The position numbers were made by a program, and so were the translations under genes. DNA of 64,000 bases, taken from positions 6,964,001-7,028,000 of the forward strand of contig OX345636.1 of the NCBI GenBank assembly GCA_947044365.1, in the 5' to 3' direction. The notes beneath the pieces are model-generated. The model was not told the origin of the DNA, did no database searches, and saw only the letters and a program-made list of their open reading frames with translations. Of the stretch, positions 1 through 11,415 are shown one piece after another; positions within the stretch are counted from its first letter, which is position 1; the number at the start of each line of letters is the position of its first letter. The stretch is from Petrosia ficiformis. Taxonomy: Eukaryota; Porifera; Demospongiae; Haplosclerida; Petrosiidae.

Positions 1-32
1 CCTGTAAACAACCCCCGGGGGTTGTTTACAGG
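1..32. repeat. Perfect 32-bp palindrome
   Basis: Bases 1-16 are the exact reverse complement of bases 17-32, with the centre at CCCCC/GGGGG. The right arm is also the coding start of the GIY-YIG remnant that follows (it reads G-V-V-Y-R), so the left arm looks like an inverted copy of that element running out of the window, or an assembly fold-back. Confidence 0.9.
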
Positions 33-326
33 ATTCCCTGTGCAGATTGTGAGAGAGCATATGTGAGACAGACAGGAAGAACATTATGACAAAGAATTAA
101 GGAACATCTTAAGGCAGTTTCAACCTTCAATACAGACACCAGCACCTTAGTTGAACATGTCCTGACTGAGGACCATCACATATGTAGATTGGGAAGCCAT
201 CTCCATCTTAGATCAACATCCCTTCACACAATCCCGATGCTTGGTCGAGTCTTGGGACATCAACCATCTTCCGAATACTCTGAACAGAGAGAGAGGACCA
301 CTACCTGATGCTTACCAAAGTTTATC
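17..326 (+). pseudogene. GIY-YIG nuclease end of a Penelope-like retroelement, decayed
   Basis: Conceptual reading from base 17 gives G-V-V-Y-R, then IPCADCERAYV, QTGRTL, a stop, and RIKEHL. This is the GIY-YIG layout (V-Y-x-I then a TGR-like motif then R-x-x-EH) seen at the C-terminus of Penelope-like and related retroelements. After about base 235 the reading frame shifts, and the family-typical tail (CLVESWDIN, then LNRERGPLPDAY) continues in another frame. At least one nonsense codon (near 88) and one frameshift break it. The Gly expected before QTGR is Arg. No reverse transcriptase is visible because the window starts here. It is a dead C-terminal fragment. The assignment to Penelope rather than another GIY-YIG-bearing element is likely but not certain. 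Confidence 0.7.
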
Positions 327-1245
327 GAGACCATGCCTACATGACGGAGCCACTAGCACTGCTATAATGCAAGCAACATCAGTGCACCTCTGAAGTACAT
401 GTGTACACGAACCATGTCTTCTATGGAGTAGACTGTACACAAGCCTGACAATTGCTAGCCAGCATTTGGGCCCCATTTTTGTATGGTTTCTGTAAAATGT
501 ATGACTTTTAGTGTACTATAAATAGTTGAATAGTCTATATACATTTTTGTACCACTGATGAAGATGACTGAATAGCCATCAAAATGTTTGGTATTGTAAT
601 AAAACTTTTGATTGGTGAAATAAAGAACAATGCAGAATATTGATGTAGCCAATCATTCAGGACTATACTATATTTTGATATTATTGGATGAGAGAAGCTG
701 TGTGCACCTTCAAATACTGCTAATTCTTTGCTTACCCTCCAATTGTGTGTAGAAATAGTCTTTTTAGTATAAGCTGCTTCTTCCTTTTTACCGTGTTAAC
801 AAATGAGGCCTGCAACATTCAAAATAACAAGTAGCCTGGTTTGTAGGCATGCATCAGAAATTGTACTATAATAACCCACACCCATCACGCATTTCCAATC
901 GTTTTACTTTATTATCTATGATGTATATATGTACATTATGTTAACCACACCCCTCAAGAATAATAATATTCATGAGCTAAAATATTTTACACAATCTTTT
1001 CAGTGTCTCTGTTCATAGTGATACACTGATACACAGTATTATAATGTTGATACTAATAATCAATACTCAGTAATGAACACTCTCTTCTTGTATGTTATAT
1101 AACTTATTTTGTGTGTTTAATAGTATCCATGTACATGTACAATATAAAAGAATCAAATCAGACTCTTTAAAACTCTTTTGTGTTTGAATGTCCTGATATC
1201 AATACTAATATCATATATACTGGTTGCATGGTTAGTACTGTTACA
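327..1245. other. Geneless AT-rich stretch
   Basis: No ORF with recognisable protein character, no tandem array and no clear terminal repeats are visible. The small minus-strand ORF near 455-652 is low-complexity and has no recognisable domain. Confidence 0.6.
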
Positions 1246-1318
1246 TACTGCCTAGTATTATGTTAGCCTGTTCTCACTGGCGTATGAGATGTTTGATTCG
1301 GACCCTGCCAGCTGAGCT

Positions 1319-1391
1319 GCCTTGGTAGCTCAGTTGGTGGAGCATCTGTCTGGAATACAGAGTGTCGTGGGTTCAAATCCCACCTGATTCA
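1319..1391 (+). tRNA. tRNA-like body of SINE unit 1, acceptor stem decayed
   Basis: The D arm (GCTC/GAGC), anticodon arm (TCTGT/ACAGA, loop CTGGAAT, anticodon GGA) and T arm (GTGGG/CCCAC) are intact. The 3' acceptor strand is GATTC instead of GAGGC, so the acceptor helix no longer pairs fully. It is part of a SINE and is unlikely to be a working tRNA. Confidence 0.6.
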
Positions 1392-1425
1392 ACTCTCATT
1401 TTTCATTTTTCCATTGCCTCAGGTG

Positions 1426-1456
<31 letters not shown>

Positions 1457-1607
1457 ACATCTCTGATAACATCATGTCTACATGCTTAGGTTTGGTGTTG
1501 GTGTCTTTGGTGGTTTCATTACCCCGGCCTCACCTACTGCCTAGTATTAAGTTAGCCTGTTCTCCCTGGCGTATGAGATGTTTGATTCGGACCCTGCCAG
1601 CTGAGCT

Positions 1608-1680
1608 GCCTTGGTAGCTCAGTTGGTAGAGCATCTGTCTGGAATACAGAGTGTCGTGGGTTCGAATCCCACCTGAGGCA
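1608..1680 (+). tRNA. tRNA-like body of SINE unit 2, anticodon GGA
   Basis: A full cloverleaf can be drawn: acceptor GCCTTGG/CTGAGGC (with G-T pairs), D stem GCTC/GAGC, anticodon stem TCTGT/ACAGA with loop CTGGAAT, five-base variable loop, and T stem GTGGG/CCCAC around TTCGAAT. The anticodon GGA would read serine, but serine tRNAs normally carry a long variable arm and this one does not. The repeated context makes a SINE head far more likely than a serine tRNA gene. Confidence 0.6.
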
Positions 1681-1714
1681 ACTCTCATTTTTCATTTTTC
1701 CATTGCCTCAGGTG

Positions 1715-1746
<32 letters not shown>

Positions 1747-2291
1747 TTTTTCTACATCTCTGATAACATCATGTACTGATTGATCACATGTTTTTAAGTA
1801 AGTACATACTACATCCTTTATCATGATTTATCCACACATACATGTTAAACACATGTGTATAATATTACAATAACATCTTTATTGATAGTGACAACATGTT
1901 TATCATGAGGATTATTTCCCTCTCACTCTATAACTAGTTTTTTTCTCTAATAATTGGATATCAAAATCTATCTTCAGCTTATATCAATCCACATTTACCA
2001 TTTTCTCATAGCATGTTAACCAATGAGCCCCAATACACCTCTACCAACATATCTGATAGCTGTATGGCTCTGTGATAAACAGTCTGATAGATTATGATAA
2101 TTTGATCAAATGACCTTTAAACACTCGCATTTCATAATATTTGATATCCAGTGAAATGGATACCACATTTAGTGGGCTTCCTATATGTACAGTGTATATA
2201 GAAAATGACAGTAATGTGAGATGATGAGAGAATTACTGGTCATTAGGGGCAGTATGTTAGTCAGGGCATGATCATTGAACCATAGTGTGTA

Positions 2292-2570
2292 TGAAGTTGC
2301 GTAATTCCCGGCGGGGCTCGGTCAATTAATTGGCGTGGCACGTACTAGAACTCGCGCTCGAACCCAGCAGAATAAAAGCTGCTTGTAGCTTACATAGAAT
2401 TAGAAACTGGAACTACTAGGTAACTATTCTACGTTCTTTAAAAGGTAAACAAAGTAGATAATCAAAATAATAACTGTAATAGGCTGTTGTGTTACAGGCA
2501 TGATAAAGTCAGCCATGATTACTGAATGCTGGACACCAAAAGCAATCATAGGGATACTTTTTTCTTGTTT
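2292..2570 (+). repeat. Interspersed repeat family R1, copy 1
   Basis: It starts near GAAGTTGCGTAATTCCCGG, runs through GGTCAATTAATTGG and AGAAACTGGAACTACTAG, and ends at ATTACTGAATGCTGGACACC followed by CATAGGGATACT. Related copies are at 6540-6835 (minus), 54500-54790 (plus) and, more diverged, 44965-45240 and 46564-46975 (plus). The stretch CGCTCGAACCC/CATTCGAGACC resembles a weak B box, so a SINE origin is possible. No coding potential is seen. Confidence 0.7.
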
Positions 2571-3276
2571 TTATTAAGTACATACATCCTTTATCAGGAT
2601 TTATTCCAGTTAAACACGTGTAAAATGTACATGTACATACATGTAAGTGTCACTTTGTTTCTATATTACTTGTTAGACACAGGAGTGTATCCACAAGATT
2701 ATGAGTTGTCTGGTGTGTGTATGTACACATTTCCTTTTACATTATACATGTACATGTATGAATTATGTTTCATGTACATGTACTTGTACATGTGTTTATA
2801 CATGTACAGCTATATAAACGTCTGTTGATGTGTATACAAAGACAAAGAATCTTTTCTTTGCTCCTGGCTATAATTACAGTGGAACACAACTATACTATTG
2901 AAAGCTATATTATTGTAACACAATTGAACAGAACCTGTTAACCATACTATAAACAAGATGTACTTCTGTACAGGATGATGTAATCAGTATTTACTTATAT
3001 TTCAATTTGCGAAACCTTCATTTTGTGGGACATAAGAAGTCTTCATGTACTACAGGTTGGTGGATATAATGTGCTTGTATTGGACCAGGGTAAATATGAA
3101 CAAAGGTTGTAATCTTTGTGCATAGGTACTGACCTTTGAATGTACATTTTCACATTGAAAGAGTATAGCTTTACTAAATGTGTATACTTTGATTACTACA
3201 GTGATAATTATGTTGACCAGTTTACTAAGATAACAACATAATTCATATGTTGTAATAATTATTTTCTACACAATTG
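2571..3276. other. Geneless stretch rich in TACATGTA words
   Basis: AT-rich sequence with many ATGTACATGT words around 2620-2815. The ORF that spans them is low-complexity (Y, M, L, C) and is not credible. It lies 3' of the TRAF-like gene, so it may hold a distal last exon or untranslated region that I cannot place. Confidence 0.5.
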
Positions 3277-3353
3277 TTAAGTCTCGATTTGGATATAACA
3301 AGTTATAAAACAGTATATACTACATTGAGTGTAATGTAACACAATTATATTAC

Positions 3354-6127
3354 CTGTTGGTAAAGTGACTTTGTGTATTTCAATGCACAAAGTATCGTTG
3401 CGTAAATACGCACGGTTATTTTCCTGGTCAAGGTGTAGGTTATCGTGAGATATTAAATCAAGACCCCACCCCGGTGCTCTTTCTCCTTCAATAACTCTTG
3501 ATCTACACTCAATGTCAATACTCTCGTTGAATTGAATGATCTTCTCCACATGTTGTTTATCCTCCTTCCAGTTGAGTAGTCGTATAGTGATATCACCTTT
3601 GAATGGCCATTGTAGGTATTGATCATTTTCTCCCTTCATCAGACACACAAACATGGAAACATGTGAGGCTTTACCATCACCATCCCCATTTGCATCCACT
3701 CTTAACTCTAACTTATAGCCACCTATTCTGGTATAGAAAGGTGGACTATAGTATGTATTGTTAAGTTTTTTGTGTTCAGAAAAGTTAACAATGTTTATTA
3801 TAAATGGTGAAATAGACTTTGTAGTTTTAGGAGGAGGAGGATACCAAATGGGAACTACAATTCCTATAAAAATTAATTAATTCAGCGAATGAAATGATAA
3901 TAATTCATTGTACACACTTACATTTAAAGGAGTTATTAATCATTTAGAATGGACATTGTAATGATTGAAATTAGTTGTGAAATTCTTCATTACCATTATG
4001 GATGTTTAATTGTAGCATTATAAATCATACTATCACAATAATATTATCACTTGAATGTATTACATATTCCTAAAGGACATTTGTTGGGATTCAAGGATGG
4101 CCTTTTACTGAATGCATGCACATGTGTGTAATATCTTTATATTCGGTATACATATTTTAATGCTAAGCAGTGGGAGGTCTTTCCTTGAAGTATTTAATTA
4201 CTAATTCCCACCACTTGTTAAAATCAACACACAAGTCTATGCTAAGGATCTCATAGTCCTGGTTAAGCAGGTGTTCAACACACTAATCTGCAGAGTCTCT
4301 AATTATTTGTTTGCTTGCACAGTTAAGTGCCTGTGATATCATTATTGTGCTAGTATGTATTTTGGGAGGATGTTTTACCTACTCATAACCACTTCAGTGT
4401 ATACTCGTTTGTATAATACTATCCACATAAAACTCCTTATATGGAAGTTTTTATAAATAAAATTAGACAATCTGTGTTCCCAGGATTGGACGCTACTTTG
4501 CTGTTTCACTGTTCTTAAGCTTCTGACAATAATTATATTAGTACAGCATAGATGGTGTACTAATATAGTTTCACTGTTCATATGCTTTTGGTAATACATC
4601 TATGCTGTACCAATATACTTATTGTCATTTCATTGATTATAAACATTATACCTCCTGCATCACATGTGATGATTGATATTTACAAGTGTTAAAAAGATCT
4701 ACCAAATATTAATTTTATTAATTATTGACTACACATATATTGGCATTCCCAGCTTCACAACTATAATTGTAAAATAATGAGATTCTATAACTTGCATGCA
4801 CTTTAACATTGAGTATGCTTAAAATGTCAGTAAATACAATACCTTTCATTTGTGATAACTGTTGTTTCAACTGTAGTATTCTACGAGAATTGTGTAAATC
4901 ATTGGCTTGTATTTGTGCTAGTAGTTCTTCATGATCTCTGGTTATTTTCTCATCTAGCTTTCTCAGTTCTCTGAGCTCTTCTTCCATTAGCTGGTGTAGC
5001 TTATCTGCCCTTACTTGTAGCATTTTAAACTCCCTAATCATTTCTTCCTTTACTTCCTTGAACTCATTTTCCACTTCTCTTCCATATTTCTCATAAACTT
5101 CTTCTAATATCTCTTCACACTCTTCCTCTGTAACATCCTCTAGTAACATCATCAGCTCATCCGGAACTGTCTGGACTATTTCTTTTCTGCTTGCTTCAAC
5201 CTTCTCTTGCAGCATATCGATTTCCTCTTGTATTATATTGGTTTCACTAGTTGTCTCCTCCACATATAGACACTCATTAGTAAGGTGTCTCTCTTGATCA
5301 CCCAGCTCTCCCACCCATTCACACCCTTTCTCATTGTTTGTACAACGAAGTCTCAATTTCAATAGTTCACCATGTTGTTTTCTATTAAATATGTTAGCAT
5401 ACTCTTTTGTACTACAAGAGGGACAGGACTGTTTATTAGCTCTAGTATGTTCTATACACACCTGAAAATATCAATGATTATAATAATAATTAATATTATT
5501 GATTATGATTTGTTCATAGTTATAAAGATTATGACTATTTTCATGTTGTACTGAGTATTCTAGATACATGTGTACTACTGTGCAAGTGAAAATCAGTCTT
5601 ATTTGAATTTCAAGTTTTTACGTTCAACTGCTCGTTTCTCAGTCGACTAGTGCCAGAATTTAACTAAATTTTGTAACTAAGAAGTTATTTTAGGGAGTTG
5701 AAAGTTTTATTAGCTTTGCTAATAAGATGATATCCCCACTTAGAAAAAAATTGGAAATCAAGTAAGACTGTTTTTTTGCATACACAGTCTGGAGCTCACA
5801 GCCCTGATAAAATCAATAGCAGAAACAAACAGCACTATATATTTAATGTTAAAATAAGCATAAGGTACATGTATGTCTAGTATTTAAATTATAATTCTGT
5901 ACAATAATAATTATCATATTGGATTAGTTCACTGGTTAGAATTCTTCATAATAATGCATTACCTGACAAATAGGAGTTCCACAACACACTAACACATGTG
6001 GTTCTCTAACTACTAACAGACACACTGGACAATGAGGTGTTTCTGGAGGAAGATCAAGAAATAGTTGATCTTCATATCCACCAGTAGGTAGTGATTCATG
6101 AACAGTGATATTAGAAATAGCCATCAT
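3354..6127 (-). CDS. TRAF-like protein: RING, TRAF zinc finger, coiled coil, MATH
   Basis: Three exons join in phase: 6127-5963, 5461-4843 and 3863-3354, with GT donors at 5962, 4842 and 3353 and AG acceptors before 5461 and 3863. The start is the ATG of MMAISN. The RING finger straddles intron 1 (CPVC, then VCCGTPICQ joined to VCIEH and CPSC). A TRAF-type zinc finger follows (LRCTNNEKGCEW, then HLTNEC). Next comes a Glu/Lys-rich coiled coil of about 120 residues, then a MATH domain (WYPPPP, FSEHKKLNN, LMKGEND, ITIRLLNWKED, LRNDTLCIEI). In known TRAFs the RING binds E2 enzymes and MATH binds receptor tails. Here the His usually found in the CCGxHxC part of the RING is missing. The last donor is phase 1, so another exon should lie beyond 3353; reading through the intron instead ends at 3277. 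Family assignment is firm; the exact orthologue is unknown. Confidence 0.85.
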
Positions 6128-6539
6128 AGGAAGTGTAGTATACTATGACACACCCAAACTACCTAATCTAGTTATGTATTTCACACTCTACTATTATCTA
6201 ATCATAAGTGTAAACTCAACATCATGAAAGATAAACATCATCTTTACTATAATTATACCATCATTAGAAATATGACATGTAATATTGAAATTAGTATAAC
6301 ACAAACTGCAATAGATAAATTTCCTATCATTGATTTAGTATTATTGAATAATACATTATACACATTATAACAAGATTAAAGCCAGTACAGTGAGCATTTA
6401 GTATTCATTATAATATTATATTATCTTGAAGTTGATTGTAGTCCATCTCTAGGTCAATATCAGATGCTGTATATATAATTATGATAGGGTTATAACAAGT
6501 GTATATAGAGATAAAATTCATCCCTATGATTGCTTTACA

Positions 6540-6835
6540 AATTTAAGTGAAGATAAAGTATCCCTATGACTGCTTTGTGGTGTCCAGCATTCAGTAATCA
6601 CGGCTGACTTTATCAAGCATGAAGGACAACAGCTTATTATAGTGATTATCTACTCTCCTGACCTCTTGTAGAACATTAGGAATATATTTCAGGCAAAATA
6701 GATAGCTATTAGTTCCAGTTTCTATGTAAGCTACTTAGGTACAGGCAGCTTTCTTTCTGCTGGTCTGTAGAGGTCGATTCTTTTACATGCCCCACCCATT
6801 AATTGACCGAGCCCCCGGGAATGACGCAACTTCCT
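6540..6835 (-). repeat. Interspersed repeat family R1, copy 2 (reversed)
   Basis: This is the reverse complement of the 2292 and 54500 copies. Its left edge carries GTGTCCAGCATTCAGTAATC and its right edge GAATGACGCAACTTCC. It lies just upstream of the first exon of the TRAF-like gene, so it may overlap the promoter region. Confidence 0.7.
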
Positions 6836-6983
6836 TAACTATGTATACAACGCATACTCGCACAAGTGGACACAAGAATATATATATATATACATATATA
6901 CATTAAACCCCGTGGAAAACAATCATAGGAATGGCCCTACGGGCCATAATAATTATATTTATTATGAAAATCATTTTTCTTAC

Positions 6984-7549
6984 TTTCAAATGTGTATTGT
7001 TGATGATGAATATCTTCAGAAATATCTTGCATATCTGAAAATTATAAAACTAATTACTATAAAGTATAATGAGAATTTATTATAGTACATTATAATTATA
7101 ATGTATTATAATACCATGGTACATGGGCAATACCATGGGGATACTAAGAAGAGTTAATTACTTTACAGTTTACATAAATGGAATACTTGTCTCCAGTTTC
7201 AAGTGTTACAGTAGATAATTCAAGTGTACTAAGTGTTTGTTTTCAGTTTGTCTCCTCCCTACATCACTTGTAAAGACTTCCCTTTGTGAACCTTAATTGC
7301 ATTCCATTGATAAATTTTATAATCACCATGGAGATATCTTCCACACTAATTAGCCTGTGTGGGAAATGTTGTCTTGTCTCAACCACATTTCCCACAGATG
7401 GTATAAGTCAATATGTCTACCTCTTATATAAATTATTATGCTGCTATCTATTATAGTATACATCATAATGCTATTATCATACCTTGAATATAATCATGTT
7501 TCCTAACGGAACTAGTCATTTTATCGATACTCCAATCAATATATCCCAT
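6984..7549 (-). CDS. Two short phase-compatible 5' exons, possible MATH-only transcript start
   Basis: The first exon is 7549-7483. It starts at ATG (MGYIDWSIDKM, then HDYIQ) and ends at the donor CAAG/GTATGA. The second is 7034-6984, between the acceptor ATTTTCAG and the donor GAAA/GTAAGA, and reads DMQDISEDIHHQQ in the continuing frame. Both introns are phase 1. The next phase-1 acceptor downstream is the MATH exon at 3863, so a transcript could skip the RING and coiled-coil exons, which would then sit inside its intron. The start exon at 56964-56907 in front of the other MATH exons is similar in design. No domain is recognised in these exons. The exons are plausible; the joining is inferred. 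Confidence 0.4.
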
Positions 7550-7749
7550 AATTGTAATGAGTAGCAATATTATCTGTATAATAATTATAATGATATCACA
7601 CTTATTAATATGTCAGGATAAACCTGAATATCAGCTAGGAGTATCAGGTGATCAATACTCAATGTCTTTTGAATACCTAGCTTATCACACTATAGACTGT
7701 ATGATATTACATACAAAACAGTTTGGTCAGTGAGTGTGTTATCTCAGTT

Positions 7750-8150
7750 ACAATTTATAATATATCATATATAACATAATTCAAGTGATAGTATATTATA
7801 TTACTATACTATCAGTGCATATAGTAATACACATAATATATCATATATAATATAATTCAAGTGTTAGTATATTATATTACTATACTATCAGTACATACGG
7901 TAATACACATAATATCTCATTTATAATATAATTCAAGTGTTAGTATATTATATTACTATACTATCAGTACATACAGTAATACACATAATATATCATATAT
8001 AATATAATTCAAGTGTTAGTATATTATATTACTATACTATCAGTACATACAGTAATACACATAATATATTATATATAATATAATTCAAGTGTTAGTATAT
8101 TATATTACTATACTATCAGTACATACAGTAATACACATAATATATCATTT
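7750..8150. repeat. 76-bp tandem repeat, about five units
   Basis: The unit contains ATAATTCAAGTGTTAGTAT, then ACTATACTATCAGTACATAC, then AGTAATACACATAATATAT. TTCAAGTG recurs at 7780, 7856, 7932 and onward at 76-base steps. Units differ by only a few bases, which indicates recent expansion. Confidence 0.9.
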
Positions 8151-8689
8151 ATACAGCATACTAATGTTAATACAATGTAAATAGTATATTACCTGTGGTG
8201 TGTTATTATCATTCCATTTCAAACATTGTATAAACAACAGATGCTACTTACTCATTTCAGAGTAATAAGTATAAACATGATTTTGTACTTATAATAACAA
8301 ATAACATCTCTTGTATCCCAGAGAATTGCTATGGGATTTGTGTTTGAAATACAATGTCCATTCATTATTATGGCATGTAACCTAACCTTTAACCAATACA
8401 GATGTTTTAAAACATCAATAATTAATGTGGGAGTTATAACAATTGACGTTTTAAAATGGCCTTGGTTTATTTTATTTCAAATAAATTGATTGGAGAATTG
8501 AATAAATTATGTCTACACCCATTCATTTAGGATTATATACTAATTAAATTAGGGTTAATAAACAAAAACACCCACTTTCATTATGATGCTAAAGGGTTAA
8601 CAATACACATTATTGCTAGAATGAACGCACCTAATATACTTGTAAGCACTACCTACAAAAAAAAGATAGTCTTAGGAGGATATTATTAA

Positions 8690-9060
8690 CCCTCACCCAC
8701 GTCGGCAGAGCAGAGGGTTACTGTACTTGTTCTGTCTGTCTGTCTGTCGTTAATATTCAAGCGAACCTATAAACATTAACACTTTGAAAATACTACCAGC
8801 AGACTTCAAATCAAACAAGGATCAGAAGTAACAACAGGCTTTTGCTAAAACCTTTATGTTTTACAATATCACAATTTTTGCCAGTAGTGGCTGCTACAAA
8901 TTTGAGCTACATGTAGGTCTAAGCTTTCTGCCATGACTGTCAACTTCTAGCTCCACCTATTTCATTTCACACAGGTGATTGAAGCCCAAAAACTGTTACT
9001 GTTGGTAGGATTTGGAGTGTAAGTTGTAACACACACGCACACACACACATATGTAAGTTA
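8690..9060 (+). repeat. Interspersed repeat family R2, copy 1
   Basis: It begins near TTAACCCTCACCCACG, contains a (TGTC)n run, and ends TTGGAGTGTAAGTTGTAACAC followed by (CA)n. A diverged reversed copy lies at 39305-39620, and a partial relative lies around 22380-22490 (GGATCAAAAATAACAGGAGG). No protein is recognisable. Confidence 0.55.
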
Positions 9061-9575
9061 TTCTTGTTTCCCAAATCACACTTGTGGTAATGGCAAATAC
9101 ATTCATTTAGTATAGTAATCATTGTGCATGTCTCTATGCAAACATGTCAGGTTGGAATATATTATATATTGTACCTCTGTAACTCAGTTTCTTTCATAAA
9201 ACATCACAAATATTGAAGATACTTTCTTGAGTCCATGGCCTTCCTGGAATCCATTTTATCTTTTAAAGAGCGCACACCTACATGTATTAATATGAGATGA
9301 GAATATCATTTAGCGATTTATTTTCAATATTTATTTTCTTCTATGGAAAATTTTCTGTATACATAGAATTAACACAAACATTATGTAATCATTGTTATGT
9401 AATAATAACACATTATACTATTAATTTTAGTACTTAGTGGTAGTTGCCATAGTAATAAAACTAGTATGTACATGTACTGTTGTACTAAAATACAAAAAGG
9501 ACATATTTACTGATTATTAGAGGAAAATATTAAATGCTTGCATTTATATAATCTGCAGTTTATCTTTTCACATAG

Positions 9576-9751
9576 GAAATAAAACCTGTAGTTGGATGAT
9601 GAAGCTTCCTGGCCTGGGATACCAGTCACACAACTTTCATTTATCTTCTTTAATGAAACAGTTGAATAGTGAGCATGAAGGGTTTGATGAAAATGAACTC
9701 ACTATTCAGGAAGATATTATTACCTCTGCTATTGATTTTATTTATTATTAA
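9576..9751 (+). CDS. Candidate terminal exon, unknown protein
   Basis: After a good acceptor (TTATCTTTTCACATAG) there is an open stretch in phase 1 that ends at TAA. It includes NKTCSWMMKLPGLGYQSHNF and QLNSEHEGFDENELTIQED, a composition typical of real protein. I recognise no domain and cannot place upstream exons. It could also be part of an old repeat. Confidence 0.3.
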
Positions 9752-11009
9752 ACAAGATCTTAATTCCTTACATATGATATAATGTTATAGACATTCATTT
9801 TCTTCTATCATCTGATCACTTCTAGTGGACATTGTCTGCGACTTCTGTTTTCTTTCTTGCATTTGCTGGTGTCTCAGCCTTTCTTTTTCTCCCCAAATTT
9901 TATCTCTGCATGTTCTCTCTCGCTTCGAGCTTCACTATTGAACCTGACGTGGCACACCCATTGTATATAGTTTCATGTGCCAGTCTTGATCCCAATCAGA
10001 ATCAGTTTGGGACTTTTGTTAGACTCCTCAATCGCAATACGACAGCTCAGACCTAAACTCCTCTTGATGTTTCGGTCTCGATTCCAATCACTGGCAATCA
10101 GAATCAGGTTGGGATTTCAGATCTTCCAGCCAGGTGCTGCAGGGCAGTGATGTGGAGAGTACCTGCAGAAACTCTACTTGATCAAATTATAGCAAAACAG
10201 TATCTACCACAGGTTGAGTACCACAGTTTTGGGGAAAATAAAATGTCCACTATAAGTCATCAGAGGATGAAAGAGCAGGAGAGAACTGAATAAACAGATC
10301 AAAGAGATCAGTACACTGGGAGAGAAGTACTAACTGACAATGGAAGCAGAATGTTTGATAAGTTTTGAAGCTTGGGCCAAATTGGCTCAAAAATCTTTAG
10401 TGTGTGCTGATACAATTTATGATGAGTTAGCAACCAAATCCTGGACATTCATTTGTTAACAAAAGCTAGTATTCCAATACCAAAAAGCATTTTGTATTTC
10501 AGCAGAAGTCTGTACATGTATGTACATGTATAGCACCATCTTATACATGTATCAGTACTATATAATAGAGTATGAAGGAAAAAATATCTGTTCACTTACA
10601 CCATCATTGTAGCATGTTCCATGGACTAGTGGAAGACTCAGAAACTATTCATCCCAGCTGTTACAAATAATTATCTATTGAAACTGAAGGTCTGATTCCC
10701 AGGTGTATGACTCTTCATCTCAAGTTTGACCACATTCTTCCACACATCAAGGTCTTTTTTCTTTTATTTGTATCACTGTCCATTCATCAAACATTGATTC
10801 ATTCACTTATCTATCCAGTCTATTGTTCATGTATCCATTAATCTATCTTTCCATATCTACATATGTATTTACAATTATTATAATTATTATGTTGAAATCA
10901 GCAGATAAATACATGTATCTATCTATCTATCCATCCATCCACCACCATCGTAACTTTCTTGTTGACTAGCATCTTGAATCCACAGTACTCTTCTATGCCT
11001 CATTCCCAG
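9752..11009. other. Geneless stretch with a short tetranucleotide run
   Basis: No convincing exon is seen apart from those listed at its borders. A short ATCT/ATCC run lies at about 10916-10941. The plus-strand ORF near 9832-10056 has no domain and no codon-like character. Confidence 0.45.
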
Positions 11010-11118
11010 GTTGTCATGAAAACATGGATAGAGGGAGAGAAGAGAGCCTGGAAGACATTGCATGTGTATGTCTCATGGATGGGATCAGTTGATTTGAAAT
11101 ACAGACCAAGTGTGAAGA
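11010..11118 (+). CDS. Candidate internal exon, unknown protein
   Basis: The exon is bounded by a strong acceptor (CTCATTCCCAG) and a strong donor (AAGA/GTGAGT). It is open throughout in phase 0 and reads VVMKTWIEGEKRAWKTLHVY, then SWMGSVDLKYRPSV. The family is not recognised. The splice signals and the Trp/Lys-rich reading support an exon or an exon relic. Confidence 0.35.
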
Positions 11119-11248
11119 GTGAGTTACATGTAGTTATAGTTCATATATCAACCTTGTGAAACTCGCCGGCGATTTCTTACGGATTCAATGACAATCTCTT
11201 GCAGGATAATCCAAGGTATGAATCTCATTCTAAAATATATCAGATATA

Positions 11249-11395
11249 ACATGTTTCATCTGTCTATATGCGTTATATAAACTAACTTGCCAACTCGGAT
11301 GCCAACTCGGATGATATCACCCTCGGGCTACGCCCTCGGGTGATATCTTACCTCGTGGCAGGTTTATATAACGCATATAGACCTCTGAAACATGA
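11249..11395. mobile_element. Fold-back element (MITE-like) 1
   Basis: Outer arms CTATATGCGTTATATAAAC and GTTTATATAACGCATATAG are perfect inverted repeats. An inner hairpin is formed by GATATCACCC and GGGTGATATC. The arms end near CATGTTTCA and TGAAACATG. There is no coding potential. Superfamily unknown. Confidence 0.75.
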
Positions 11396-11415
11396 TATAT
11401 ATAACACATATATGT

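Larger units (their letters stand above)
1246..1774 (+). mobile_element. Two tandem tRNA-headed SINE units with (TTTC)n tails
   Basis: The same unit occurs twice in a row. It has a leader (TACTGCCTAGTATTA, then GTTAGCCTGTTCTC and GTTTGATTCGGACCCTGCCA), a tRNA-like body, a spacer (CTCATTTTTCATTTTTCC, GCCTCAGGTGTC), a (TTTC)n run and the end TACATCTCTGATAACATCAT. The second unit (about 1487-1774) has a longer leader that starts TTTGGTGTTGGTGTC. Further copies lie at 18576-18798 and, reversed, at 57560-57965. A tail fragment lies at 37066-37135. The intragenic A and B boxes of the tRNA part would serve as a Pol III promoter, which is the known rule for SINEs. Mobilisation by a LINE partner is inferred. 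Confidence 0.8.

Noticed and set aside
1608..1680. Functional serine tRNA gene
   Set aside because: No long variable arm, and all copies sit in the same repeated SINE context.
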